A DNA stretch of 44,101 bases from DYGX01 sp035325905 (GCA_035325905.1 DAOKYY010000025.1:1-44101), one strand, 5' to 3'; shown: positions 14,881-28,380, counted from the stretch's first letter. The notes: generated by a model from the letters alone, not told the origin. Numbers and translations are program-made.

Positions 14881-16678
14881 CGTCGTCTAGCCTCAACACA
14901 GCCATAAACGCTTCCTGCGGGATCTCGACGTTGCCGATCATCTTCAGGCGGCGCTTGCCCTTCTTCTGCTTTTCGAGCAGCTTCTTCTTGCGCGTGATGT
15001 CGCCGCCATAGCATTTGGCGAGCACGTCCTTGCGCAGCGCCTTGACGTTGGCGCGGCTCACGACTTTGTTGCCGACCGCGGCCTGGATCGGGACTTCGTA
15101 CAACTGGCGCGGGATCAGGCGCTTGAGCTTGGAGACGAGCCGCTGCCCCTTGTGAAACGCTTCGTCTTCGTGGACGATCATCGCCAGGGCGTCCACCGGC
15201 TGCTTGTTGACCAGCACGTCGAGCTTCACGAGCTTGTCCGGGCGATATTCGAGGAAGTGATAGTCCAGGCTGGCGTAGCCGCGCGTGCCGGATTTCAAGC
15301 GATCGTAGAAGTCGACAATCAGCTCGGCCAGCGGGATCTCGTACTTGAGCTGCACACGCTTCTGGTCGAGATACTCCATGCTGAGGTAGACGCCGCGCTT
15401 CTTCGTCACCAGGTCCATGATCGGGCCGATGAACTCTTCCGGCGTGAAAATCTCAATTGCCATCCACGGCTCGCGGATTTCTTCGATGGCGCTGGGGTCA
15501 GGCAGATCGGCCGGGCTGTGGATCGTGATCGTCTCACCGCCGTGCAGCACGACCTGGTACGCGACGCTCGGCGCGGTCGCCAGCAGGTCGAGATCGTACT
15601 CGCGCTCCAGCCGCTCCTGGATGATGTCCATGTGGAACAGGCCGAGGAATCCGACCCGAAAGCCGAAGTTCAGCGCCTGCGACGTTTCCGGCTCGTAGAC
15701 CAGCGCGGCGTCGTTCAGCTGGAGCTTTTCCAGCGCCTCGCGCAGGTCGTTGAAGTCGTCGTTGTCGGACGGATAGAACCCGGCGAAGACCATCGGCTTG
15801 GCCTGCTTGTAGCCAGGCAGCGGGGCCGGCGCCGGGTTGTGCGCCAGGGTGATCGTGTCGCCCACGCGGCACTCGCGAACCGTCTTGAGGCCGGTCGCGA
15901 TGTAGCCGACCTCGCCGACCGTCAGCGACGGGATGGGCTGCATGTTGGGGTTGAAGATGCCGATCTCGACCGGCTCGATCTCGACTTTGGACGCCATCAA
16001 GCGCAGGACATCGGCCTTGTTGATCGTGCCGTCGAACACGCGGACGTAGGCGATCACGCCCTTGTACGAGTCATAGTGGCTGTCGAAGATGAGCGCCTGG
16101 GCAGGGGCGTCCGGGTCGCCTTTGGGCGGCGGGACGCGGCGCACGATCGCTTCGAGAATCTGCTCGACGTTGGCGCCGGTCTTGGCGCTAACCTGGACTA
16201 CGTCGGCGGCGTCCAGCCCGATCAAGTCCTCAATCTCCTGGGCGATCTCGTCCGGCTGCGCCGCCGGGAGATCGATCTTGTTGACGACCGCGATCAGATC
16301 GAGGTCCTGTTCCAGCGCCATGTAGAGATTGGCGAGCGTCTGCGCCTCGACGCCCTGCGTCGCGTCCACGACCAGCAGCGCGCCTTCACACGCCTGAAGC
16401 GCGCGGCTAACCTCGTAGGAGAAATCGACATGGCCGGGTGTGTCGATCAGGTTCATCTCATAGGTCTGCCCATCCTGCGCGGTGTACTGCATCCGCACGG
16501 CGGAGGCTTTGATCGTCACGCCGCGCTCGCGCTCCAGCTCCATGCTGTCGAGCACCTGCTCCTGCATGTCGCGCTCGCTGATGGTGCCGGTGATCTGGAG
16601 CAGGCGGTCGGCCAGGGTGCTTTTCCCGTGGTCGATATGGGCAATAATCGAGAAATTGCGAATATGCGCTTGATCCAT
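14873..16678 (-). CDS. lepA: Elongation factor 4 (LepA), ribosome back-translocating GTPase
   Basis: 601 residues from the ATG at 16678. A TTG five codons upstream is in frame and cannot be excluded. GTP-binding motifs are all present: AHIDHGKST (P-loop), ERERGVTIKA (switch I), DTPGHVDF (G3), NKIDLP (G4) and SAKTG (G5). The EF-G-like domains II, III and V follow, and the LepA-specific C-terminal domain ends with RANVKALRKDVLAKCYGGD and the KKKLLEKQKKGKRRLK basic stretch, which is diagnostic of EF4. It acts on stalled or mistranslocated ribosomes. Length is normal. The GNAT gene overlaps its stop by eight bases. Very high confidence. Confidence 0.97.
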   Translation of the reverse strand: MDQAHIRNFSIIAHIDHGKSTLADRLLQITGTISERDMQEQVLDSMELERERGVTIKASAVRMQYTAQDGQTYEMNLIDTPGHVDFSYEVSRALQACEGALLVVDATQGVEAQTLANLYMALEQDLDLIAVVNKIDLPAAQPDEIAQEIEDLIGLDAADVVQVSAKTGANVEQILEAIVRRVPPPKGDPDAPAQALIFDSHYDSYKGVIAYVRVFDGTINKADVLRLMASKVEIEPVEIGIFNPNMQPIPSLTVGEVGYIATGLKTVRECRVGDTITLAHNPAPAPLPGYKQAKPMVFAGFYPSDNDDFNDLREALEKLQLNDAALVYEPETSQALNFGFRVGFLGLFHMDIIQERLEREYDLDLLATAPSVAYQVVLHGGETITIHSPADLPDPSAIEEIREPWMAIEIFTPEEFIGPIMDLVTKKRGVYLSMEYLDQKRVQLKYEIPLAELIVDFYDRLKSGTRGYASLDYHFLEYRPDKLVKLDVLVNKQPVDALAMIVHEDEAFHKGQRLVSKLKRLIPRQLYEVPIQAAVGNKVVSRANVKALRKDVLAKCYGGDITRKKKLLEKQKKGKRRLKMIGNVEIPQEAFMAVLRLDDDD

Positions 16679-16980
16679 CGTGTGAGTCGCCAACTGGAAC
16701 GGAACGAGACCAGGAAGACGGGAATGCGCGCTGGAACCGGGAAAACAGGAAATCCGCGCTCCGGGAAACGGACAGACAACCGGATTGGCAAGAAGAGATG
16801 ATCTCTGCCCCGGTTCAAGTATATCGAATGAACACGCGGTTGCATATAGCCGTTGCGGCGCGGGCGGGGTTCGCGCGGCCAGAGAAGTTTGCAGGCGGCT
16901 GGGGGACTTACTATACTCGGCTGGGCGAGGCGGGAGCCGCCCGTTGAGGTGGAGTTAACCGGCAGGAGAAGGCGAGCAGC
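16679..16980. promoter_or_regulatory. Divergent lepA/ftsY intergenic region with promoter candidates
   Basis: 302 bases without a gene. On the plus strand TTGCAG (16889-16894) and TATACT (16912-16917) are 17 bases apart, a plausible ftsY promoter; AGGAG (16964-16968) is the ftsY ribosome-binding site. On the minus strand TATACT (16823-16818) is a -10 candidate for lepA with no good -35. The stretch about 16700-16790 is A/G-rich on the plus strand (repeated GGAA/CGGGAA), C/T-rich on the minus strand, with no apparent gene or hairpin. Confidence 0.5.
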
Positions 16981-17895
16981 GTGGGATCATTACGGAAAGG
17001 CTTGTCGCGGACGCGCCAGTCATTTTTCGGGCGGATCGCCCAGGCGTTCGGCGCGACGGACATCGACGAAGACACCTGGGATGATGTCGAGGCGTTGCTG
17101 ATCCAGGCGGACGTTGGCGTTGCGACGACGACCCGGCTGGTGGAGCGCATGAAGGACCGTGTCTGGCGCGACGGGATCACGCGCCAGGATCAGTTAACCG
17201 AGGCGCTGAAGGACGAGCTACGCAAGCTGCTGACCGAGCCGGCGCCGCTCAACCTGAGCGGGCGCGAGCTGTCGGTGATGCTGATCGCAGGCGTCAACGG
17301 CTCCGGCAAGACGACGACGATCGGCAAAATCGCGTACCGCATGCGCCTGAACAACCGCAAGGTGATCATCGCGGCGGGAGATACCTTTCGCGCGGCGGCG
17401 ATCGATCAGCTCAAGCTGTGGGGCGACCGCGCCGGCGTGCCGGTGATCGCGGGGCTGCCGAACAGCGACCCGGCGGCGGTCGTCTACGACTCGATCAACG
17501 CGGCGCGCGCGCGGCACGCCGAGGTGCTGATCGTGGACACCGCCGGGCGGCTGCACAGCAACTTCAACCTGATGGCCGAGCTGGTCAAGGTGCGCGACGT
17601 GTTGCGCAAGGTGATCCCCGATGCGCCGCACGAGACGCTGCTGGTGCTCGACGGGACGACCGGCCAGAACGCCCTGACGCAGGCCAAGAAGTTTCAGGAG
17701 GCGATCGATGTGACCGGCGTCGTCGTCACCAAGCTCGACAGCACCGCCAAAGGGGGGATGCTGTTCGCGATCCAGCAGGAGCTTGGGCTGCCGATCCACT
17801 ATGTCGGCATCGGCGAGAGCGTGTACGACCTGGTGTTCTTCAACCCGGCGAAGTTCGTGGACAGCCTGTTTGAAAACGGGAATGACGAGGAGTAA
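16981..17895 (+). CDS. ftsY: Signal recognition particle receptor GTPase FtsY
   Basis: 304 residues starting at GTG with AGGAG 12 bases upstream. This is a short FtsY lacking the long acidic N-terminal A domain of E. coli. Residues about 12-88 form the four-helix N domain, followed by the G domain: GVNGSGKTTTIGK (P-loop), the insertion-box region with AAGDTFRAAAIDQL (G2), DTAGR (G3) and TKLDSTAKGG (G4). It receives ribosome-nascent-chain-SRP complexes at the membrane. PrfB follows five bases after its stop, so the two are co-transcribed. Confidence 0.97.
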   Translation: MGSLRKGLSRTRQSFFGRIAQAFGATDIDEDTWDDVEALLIQADVGVATTTRLVERMKDRVWRDGITRQDQLTEALKDELRKLLTEPAPLNLSGRELSVMLIAGVNGSGKTTTIGKIAYRMRLNNRKVIIAAGDTFRAAAIDQLKLWGDRAGVPVIAGLPNSDPAAVVYDSINAARARHAEVLIVDTAGRLHSNFNLMAELVKVRDVLRKVIPDAPHETLLVLDGTTGQNALTQAKKFQEAIDVTGVVVTKLDSTAKGGMLFAIQQELGLPIHYVGIGESVYDLVFFNPAKFVDSLFENGNDEE

Positions 17896-17900
17896 GCGTC

Positions 17901-18993
17901 GTGGAAGACCTGGTGAGCCGTCTAAACGAGATGCGCCGGACCGTCGAGCACCTGATGGAGCGTCTTTGACGTAGCGGCGCAGATCGAAGAAGCAGCCCGG
18001 CTGGAGGAAGACTCCGCCCAGGCCGGATTCTGGGACGACCCGGACGCCGCGCAGCGAGCCATGCGCCGGCTGGCGCGCCTGAAGGAGTCGAACGCGCTCT
18101 GGCTCGGCGCGCGCCAGCGGCTGAACGACGCGATCGAGCTGGCCGAGATGGACGACGAGTCGCTCGAAGGGGAGCTGCGCACCGAGACCGACGCGCTCCA
18201 GGCGGAGGTCGAGCGGCTGTCGTTCCGCGCCAAGCTGAGCGGCAAATACGACCCTGAAGACGCCTATCTCGCGATCCACGCCGGGGCGGGTGGGACCGAC
18301 GCGCAGGACTGGGCGGCGATGCTGCTGCGCATGTACCTGCGCTGGGCGGAGCGGCGCGGCTTTAAGGTCGAGGTCGTGGACGAGATGCCCGGCGACGAAG
18401 CCGGGGTCAAGAGCGCGACCCTCTCGATCCAGGGTGATTATGTCTACGGCTATCTGAAATCGGAGGCGGGCGTGCACCGGCTGGTGCGGCTCAGCCCGTT
18501 CGACTCGAACAACCGCCGCCACACCTCGTTTTGCCTGGTCGAGGTCTGGCCGGACGTGCAGGGCGAGATCGACATCGTGATCGACGAGAAGGATTTGCAG
18601 ATTGACACCTTCCGCAGCAGCGGGGCGGGGGGCCAGAACGTCCAGAAGAACGAGACCGCGATTCGCATCCATCACCTGCCGACCGGGCTGATCGTGAGCT
18701 GCCAGAACGAGCGCAGCCAGACGCAGAACAAAGAGCGCGCCATGCAGGTGCTCAAGATGCGCCTGCTGGACCTGGAGCGCCGCAAGCAGGAAGAGGAATT
18801 CGCCGAGCTGAAAGGTGAGCACGTCAGCGCGGGGTGGGGCAACGCAATCCGGTCCTATGTGCTGCACCCTTACCAGATGGTCAAAGATACGCGCAGCGGC
18901 CACGAGAGCGGCAACACTCAGGCTGTGCTGGACGGCGACCTGGACGATTTCATGGAAGCGTACCTCGCAGCGCGTGTCGGCGCGGCGCCGTAA
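17901..18993 (+). CDS. prfB: Peptide chain release factor 2, made by programmed +1 frameshift
   Basis: 363 residues when the frames are joined. Frame 1 starts at GTG 17901 (GAGGAG upstream, five bases after ftsY) and encodes 22 residues ending CGT-CTT-TGA (17961-17969). The product continues in the +1 frame from GAC at 17968. Joining gives ...MERL|DVAAQIEEAARLEEDSAQAGFWDD, the usual start of RF2 domain 1. RF2 reads UGA and UAA through the SPF tripeptide, visible in LVRLSPFDSNNRRH, and catalyses hydrolysis through GGQ in SSGAGGQNVQKNET. The in-frame UGA at the shift site allows RF2 levels to feed back on synthesis. The upstream 22-residue frame and the shift cassette are intact, so this is not a pseudogene. 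Confidence 0.97.
17957..17970 (+). promoter_or_regulatory. prfB programmed frameshift cassette
   Basis: GGAG (17957-17960) acts as an internal Shine-Dalgarno-like element, three bases before the slippery CTT-TGA-C (17964-17970). This is the same spacing and the same CTTTGAC core as the E. coli RF2 shift site. Confidence 0.95.
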
Positions 18994-19027
18994 CGCGACG
19001 ATAGCGCGCTGGTCCTGACTCTCTGCG

Positions 19028-19049
19028 GCGCGGCTGTGGGGAGCCGCGC
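19028..19049 (+). terminator. Candidate hairpin terminator after prfB
   Basis: Perfect 8-bp stem GCGCGGCT / AGCCGCGC with loop GTGGGG, 35 bases after the prfB stop. The T-tract is weak (TGTTCGC), so termination may be partial. Confidence 0.45.
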
Positions 19050-19067
19050 TGTTCGCCCCAGCAGGCT

Positions 19068-19095
19068 TTGAAAAACGCGCGCCTGCTCGTACAAT
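19068..19095 (+). promoter_or_regulatory. Promoter of the CHAT gene
   Basis: TTGAAA (19068-19073) and TACAAT (19090-19095) are separated by 16 bases. Transcription would start near 19102, giving a leader of about 75 nt. Confidence 0.6.
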
Positions 19096-19176
19096 CGAGA
19101 CACAAGACGCGAGCCGTCAAGCACCATACGACCGACCATCCAAGCCAGCGTGTACCGCCGCACGGAAGGGCATCCG

Positions 19177-21252
19177 ATGAGCGTACAGCGCACTTATCTG
19201 GACTTCGAGCTGCGGATCGAGGATCTCGGCGGCGGGCGCTACCGCGCGACTGTGGTCGAGATGCCGCTGGGCGAGGGGCCGTCGCAGGTCGCCCACGATT
19301 TCACGCTGCCGTTCGCGCCGGACGAGCTGGCGCGCATTCTGAGCATCCTGAGCGGGCGCGGGAACGTCTCGCCCGCCGAGCGGATGCGCACCGCGCGCGT
19401 TTTCGGCGAGGGGCTGTTCAACGCGGTCTTCGCCGGGCCGGTGTACACCGTCTACTTCTCCAGCCGGGACCGCGCTCGCACCGCGCAAGGGTTGCGCATC
19501 AAGCTGGCGCTCGACGACGCGGGCGATCTCGCCTTGCTGCCCTGGGAGTTTCTGCGCGATCCGGCGATTGACTATCTCGCGCTGTCGCGCACGACGCCGC
19601 TGGTCCGCCACCCGCGCCGCCTGGTGATCCGTCCCCGCCCGGTGTTTCGCCCCCCGCTGCGCATCCTGGTCATGATCTCCGGCCCGGCCGATCTGCCGCC
19701 GGTCGACGCCGAAGCCGAGTGGCAGAACGTCCTGAAGGCGACCGAGCAACTGCGGGCGCGCGGCCTGCTGGAGCTGGAGCGGATCGAAGAGGCAACGCTG
19801 CGCGCGCTCCAGCGCAAGCTGCGCTCGCGCGAGTTCCACGTTTTTCATTACATCGGGCACAGCATGTTCGACCCGGCGACGAGCCAGGGCGTGCTCGCGC
19901 TCGAAGACCCGCTCGGCGAAGGCGGCTTCGTCGCGGTCCGTGCCGAGGACCTGGCGCGCGAGCTGAGCGAGGAAAACACGATCCGCCTGGTCGTGCTGAA
20001 CTCGTGCCAGAGCGCGGTCGCGCCGGATGGCGGCGATCCGTTCGCCGGGCTGGCGAGCAGCGTCGTGGCGCGCGGGCTGCCCGCGGTCGTCGCCATGCAG
20101 TACACCATCGCGGATGACGCGGCGCGCGTGTTCTCCGAGGAGTTGTACCGGGCGGTGGCCGAGGGGCTGCCGATTGACGCCGCCGTGTCTGAGGCGCGAC
20201 GGGCGATCAGCCACCTGTCGAGTGGAATCGCCTGGGCGACGCCGGTCCTGTTCATGCGCGCGGCGGACGGGATGCTGTTCGATGTCGAGGCGGGCAAGCC
20301 GGTTCCGCGCCGCCTGACGCGCGCGCTGATGCTGGCGGCGGGCGCGCTGGTGATCGCGGCGCTGGTTTTGCTGGGGCTGCTGCTGCTCAACCCGGATAAC
20401 CCGCCGCCGACGCCTGTCGTCGAAACCGATCTGGTGGTGGATGGGATCGAAGTGTTCCCGAAGCGACCAAACCCCGGCGAGAAAGCGGCGATCATCGTCC
20501 AGATCAGCAACGGCGGGCCGTCGGCTGCCGGGCCGTTCGAGTACGCGTTTCTGGAGGACGTGCTCGATCCGCAGCCGTCCGGGGCTGGCACGGTCGAGCG
20601 GCTGGCGCCGGGCGAGTCCACAACCGTTTTCGTCCCGCACGTCTTTAGCTGGTGGGGGGCGTTTGTGGTGGAAGTGCGGATCGACTCGGCCAGCGTGGTG
20701 CGCGAGACGGATGAGTTCAACAATACCCGGCGCAGCCCGATTGTGACCGGCGACGGGCCGCTGACGCTGGCCTTCGACACGCTGCCGGACGGCTCCGGCG
20801 TGACCGAGTCGCGACCCCTTGACGGCGCCACGTTCGCGCGGTGGGGCCTGCGCTTCGAGGCGGTGCCTGACGGCGATCCGGCCTGCGCCGGGGCGGTTCC
20901 CTGGATTCGCGTCGAAGGCGAGGCGCGCTACCTGGGCACCGGGCTGCCCGACGACCCGGAGACGTGCGAGACGCTCGACGTGCAGGTCGTGGCGGTGCGG
21001 TCGGATTTCGGCGGCGTGAGCGTTGCGTATCAGGGCGAGAACCCCGGCGCCTACACGCTCGCCGCGTTCAACCGGGCCAATGAGGAGCTTGACCGCGCCA
21101 CCGGCGAGCCGGAGGCAGGCGCGGGGACACTGGAAATCACAGGCGGTTTTCCGGCGCGGCTGGCGATCCGGCGGGCGGTGTTCAGCGCGGACGGCGGCCC
21201 GACGCGGATTGTCTCGCTGGCGCTGGAACAGCCCTCGGCGCTGCTGCGGTGA
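19177..21252 (+). CDS. CHAT-domain (caspase-like) membrane protein with extracellular CARDB module
   Basis: 691 residues from the ATG at 19177, with GGAAGGG upstream. Residues about 85-365 form a CHAT peptidase domain: PWEFLRDP (122-129), the His motif HVFHYIGHS (His228), and the Cys motif VVLNSCQSA (Cys277), followed by G-L-A-S-x-V-V-A-R-G-x-P-A-V-V-A-M-Q and the helix with AVSEARRAI. Both catalytic residues are intact. A single membrane span lies at about 383-404, then a Pro-rich spacer, then a CARDB-like beta-sandwich (about 416-520; ISNGGPSAAGPF, TDEFNNTRRSP), then a C-terminal beta-rich domain (about 525-691) that I do not recognise. The CHAT domain should face the cytoplasm and the rest the outside. 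CHAT proteases cleave specific proteins in several signalling and immune systems. No partner gene sits next to it; it has its own promoter. Confidence 0.88.
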   Translation: MSVQRTYLDFELRIEDLGGGRYRATVVEMPLGEGPSQVAHDFTLPFAPDELARILSILSGRGNVSPAERMRTARVFGEGLFNAVFAGPVYTVYFSSRDRARTAQGLRIKLALDDAGDLALLPWEFLRDPAIDYLALSRTTPLVRHPRRLVIRPRPVFRPPLRILVMISGPADLPPVDAEAEWQNVLKATEQLRARGLLELERIEEATLRALQRKLRSREFHVFHYIGHSMFDPATSQGVLALEDPLGEGGFVAVRAEDLARELSEENTIRLVVLNSCQSAVAPDGGDPFAGLASSVVARGLPAVVAMQYTIADDAARVFSEELYRAVAEGLPIDAAVSEARRAISHLSSGIAWATPVLFMRAADGMLFDVEAGKPVPRRLTRALMLAAGALVIAALVLLGLLLLNPDNPPPTPVVETDLVVDGIEVFPKRPNPGEKAAIIVQISNGGPSAAGPFEYAFLEDVLDPQPSGAGTVERLAPGESTTVFVPHVFSWWGAFVVEVRIDSASVVRETDEFNNTRRSPIVTGDGPLTLAFDTLPDGSGVTESRPLDGATFARWGLRFEAVPDGDPACAGAVPWIRVEGEARYLGTGLPDDPETCETLDVQVVAVRSDFGGVSVAYQGENPGAYTLAAFNRANEELDRATGEPEAGAGTLEITGGFPARLAIRRAVFSADGGPTRIVSLALEQPSALLR

Positions 21253-21313
21253 GAGCTATCCCGGAAGCATTTGAATCCAGCCCGGACAGGGCGGCGTTTC
21301 GCCAAAGATCACC

Positions 21314-21341
21314 TTGACGTTCGGGGTGTTTCTGTTAAAAT
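21314..21341 (+). promoter_or_regulatory. Promoter of rpoC
   Basis: TTGACG (21314-21319), 16 bases, TAAAAT (21336-21341). This is a near-consensus promoter about 360 bases before the rpoC start, and it lies outside any coding region. Confidence 0.7.
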
Positions 21342-21706
21342 TACACCCTGGCGATCTAGGCGGTGGAACATCCGTAGGGCGTGGAAAATCGCAGCCCTGT
21401 TGTGCTAGGCTCAGCCGAACGACCGTCCAATACGCTGTCAAAGCGCCGTCCTCTGGCCGAGGGCGCGGTGGTTCGCCGGGTGTAGCAGGGATGTCGTGGT
21501 GAATCGAGCAATCCCTGACTTCCGTGACAATCTGGCCTTCACGAAGCGCTTGAAAGACCTTTCATGCGCCATTTTTGCATGTGCGTGGATTTGCGCGTGC
21601 TGGGCTTTCGCCGCATCCAACCAGCTCCACACACGGGTTCTGTCGTAGCGAAACCAGGTCATTACTCCAGTCGGATAGCACGATCCAAACGCAGAGGAGG
21701 CACGCC
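21342..21706 (+). promoter_or_regulatory. Long structured 5' leader of rpoC
   Basis: Together with 21253-21341 this makes 454 bases without a gene. Two hairpins stand out. GCGCC-GTC-CTC-TGGCC-GAG-GGCGC (21443-21466) has a 5-bp outer and 3-bp inner stem with an internal loop. CAGGGAT (21486-21492) pairs perfectly with ATCCCTG (21511-21517). No T-tract follows either. It does not match a riboswitch class that I know. The ribosome-binding site AGAGGAGG (21693-21700) sits six bases before the TTG start. No open frame in the leader has a convincing start or coding pattern. Confidence 0.55.
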
Positions 21707-26593
<4,887 letters not shown>

Positions 26594-26616
26594 CCGTCCG
26601 AAGACCCGAGCCTGAC

Positions 26617-26658
26617 GCCGGGCGGGGGCGTGTCACATGCCCCCGCCCGGCTTGCTTT
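26617..26658. terminator. Strong intrinsic terminator between rpoC and the convergent glycoside hydrolase gene
   Basis: Perfect 13-bp stem GCCGGGCGGGGGC (26617-26629) / GCCCCCGCCCGGC (26639-26651), 9-base loop, then TTGCTTT on the plus strand. It lies 24 bases after the rpoC stop. The convergent gene ends at 26681, so the hairpin may serve both strands, though the T-tract favours rpoC. Confidence 0.85.
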
Positions 26659-26680
26659 CCGGCTCTGCGCGCTGGCGCGC

Positions 26681-28372
26681 TTACGACTTCGGCGCTTGCT
26701 TGAGGTACTGGTACACCGGGCGCGGCTGCCACTGGCTATCCAGCAGGCCGTAGCCGCTCATCGGGTCGCCGCGATCAACGGCGCCGTCGAGCGTGGCGAA
26801 GTTGAGGTTCCACAGGATCATCGGCCCCATGTACGGCAGCGACTGGGCGATCTGAAAGGCGCGCACCGTGTAGCTCGCCTGCGCGATCTGATCGAGATAG
26901 CTGTAATACGCCAGCCCGGCGGGAACGCCCGGCTGACCGCCGCCCCCCGTCCGCAGGCCGTCGAACGTCGCCCAGCCGAACTCCGTAACCCACAACGACG
27001 CCGCGCCATGCCCGACCAGGTCCATGATGGCCCGGTAGTCTTCAATCGTATTCAGGAAGTAGAACTGCGGGTACTCGTCCCAGCCGCGCCCGGAATTAAG
27101 GCAGCAGCGGGTGTCGGGCGGGTTAGCCCAGCCGTAGGGGTGAATGCCCACCGCGACATCGCCGCCATAGCGCGCCAGCCCGGCGTTGTATAGCTCGCGC
27201 AGCCACTGGCGGTCGTCGGTGGACCAGTGCGAGTTGCCGGTCGGAGCAGGCCCGGCGGTGATGACCACGATCGACGGGTCGTAGGCGCGGATGGCGTCGT
27301 AGGCGGGGGCGAAGTAGCGCATGTACTCGGCGCCAGTCAGCGGGTGGCCGTACCACTCGCGTTGCAGGTTCGCCTCGTTCCAAACTTCGACCGCGCTGAT
27401 GTACGGCTGCCCCGAAAAATCGCGGCCCAGGTGGTTGAGCAGCGCGCTGAGGAAATTGGCGAGGTCCTGCGGGTTGTCGGGCGGCGCGTCGTCGTGCAAG
27501 ACGCCGTCCGCCGTGGGGCGGCGTGACCATCCTGGCGCTTTGGCGACGCTGATCATGACCTTGAAGCCCTGGTCGTGGAACCGCTTGACGTAGCTGGTCA
27601 GCATGTAGAACAGCTCGGTGTAGCGCCCGCGCGACGATTCCAGCAGCGACCAGTTGAACTGGAACTTGACCCAGTCCACGCCCAGCTCGCGCGTCAGGCC
27701 GATGACGGTGTCGATCTGGCGGCTGTCGATGTGCGGGTGAATCTGGATGCCCATCAGCGCGCTGTTGAGGCCGGGGCCGGGCGTCGGGCTGGGGCCGGGC
27801 GTCGGCGGGATGGGTGGGATCGGCGTGGCCGTGGGCCGGACCTCGGTCGGGACCAGCGTGTGCCCCGGCCCGACAATCGGGCCAAACGGCCCGCTTTCCT
27901 GCGTCGGGCCAATCGCCTGCGTCGGCGGCGGCAGCTGCGTTGGCGGCGGAGTCTGCGTCGGGACGAGGGTGTGCCCCGGCCCGACGATCGGGCCAAACGG
28001 CCCGGCGGGCGTCGGGCTGGCGGGGGCCTGCGTCGCCGGAGGGATCGTTGGCGAGGGCGTCGGGCTGGCGCTCGGCTGGATTCCGACTGCGGGCGGCGTG
28101 GTCGTGGGCGGACCCGGCGCGGCGGGCGTCTCCACCGGCGTCACGATCGGCCCTCCCTGGCCCCATGTCGCCGAAGGCAGCGGCGTCTCGGTCGGGATTG
28201 CGCCGGTTGTGGGTGGGATGGTCGGCGGAGCGCCGGGGCCGGGTGTGCTGCTGGACGGCAGCGGAATCTCGTTTTTGAGCTGGTCGCAGCCCGCCAGCGC
28301 GGCCACGCCAGCGGCGAGCAGAACCAGAATGAACAGATGCCGGAAGGCGGAGATTGGGGTTGGCGTTGTCAT
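26681..28372 (-). CDS. Lipoprotein with GH-A-clan glycoside-hydrolase-like domain
   Basis: 563 residues from the ATG at 28372. A lipoprotein signal ends in LAGC (Cys29). A Pro/Thr/Gly-rich linker (30-205) holds two identical copies of GPFGPIVGPGHTLVPT (124-139 and 161-176). A TIM-barrel-like domain follows (206-563). The acid/base candidate is Glu333 in EVWNEAN, and the nucleophile candidate is Glu464 in WVTEFGW, which fits GH5/GH39-type retaining hydrolases of clan GH-A. The barrel begins with GIQIHPHIDSRQIDTVIGL and has FQFNWSLLE and IHPYGW strand ends. The substrate cannot be read from sequence; similar proteins act on plant or microbial polysaccharides. It would be anchored on the outer face of the membrane. 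CC at 423-424 may form a disulphide. A leaderless promoter is possible. Confidence 0.85.
   Translation of the reverse strand: MTTPTPISAFRHLFILVLLAAGVAALAGCDQLKNEIPLPSSSTPGPGAPPTIPPTTGAIPTETPLPSATWGQGGPIVTPVETPAAPGPPTTTPPAVGIQPSASPTPSPTIPPATQAPASPTPAGPFGPIVGPGHTLVPTQTPPPTQLPPPTQAIGPTQESGPFGPIVGPGHTLVPTEVRPTATPIPPIPPTPGPSPTPGPGLNSALMGIQIHPHIDSRQIDTVIGLTRELGVDWVKFQFNWSLLESSRGRYTELFYMLTSYVKRFHDQGFKVMISVAKAPGWSRRPTADGVLHDDAPPDNPQDLANFLSALLNHLGRDFSGQPYISAVEVWNEANLQREWYGHPLTGAEYMRYFAPAYDAIRAYDPSIVVITAGPAPTGNSHWSTDDRQWLRELYNAGLARYGGDVAVGIHPYGWANPPDTRCCLNSGRGWDEYPQFYFLNTIEDYRAIMDLVGHGAASLWVTEFGWATFDGLRTGGGGQPGVPAGLAYYSYLDQIAQASYTVRAFQIAQSLPYMGPMILWNLNFATLDGAVDRGDPMSGYGLLDSQWQPRPVYQYLKQAPKS
27846..28010 (-). 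repeat. Duplicated segment within the lipoprotein linker
   Basis: Two copies of a 48-base unit (about 27846-27893 and 27957-28004) encode the same 16 residues, GPFGPIVGPGHTLVPT. They are nearly identical at DNA level, including third positions, which suggests a recent duplication. Confidence 0.8.
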
Positions 28373-28380
28373 AGCGCGTA

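Noticed and set aside
16679..16693. TTG start of lepA five codons upstream of the ATG.
   Set aside because: In frame, but it lacks a Shine-Dalgarno and the ATG gives the conserved N-terminus; cannot be fully excluded.
15152..16801. Long open frame antisense to lepA.
   Set aside because: LepA has all GTPase motifs on the other strand; this is a codon-bias shadow.
17901..18000. Apparent in-frame stop and broken prfB start.
   Set aside because: The CTTTGAC with upstream GGAG is the RF2 programmed frameshift, and joined frames give the normal RF2 N-terminus. It is not a pseudogene.
21253..21706. The rpoC leader as a known riboswitch or SRP/6S RNA.
   Set aside because: Conserved cores of cobalamin, c-di-GMP, SRP and RNase P RNAs are not present by eye. 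A covariance-model search would settle it.
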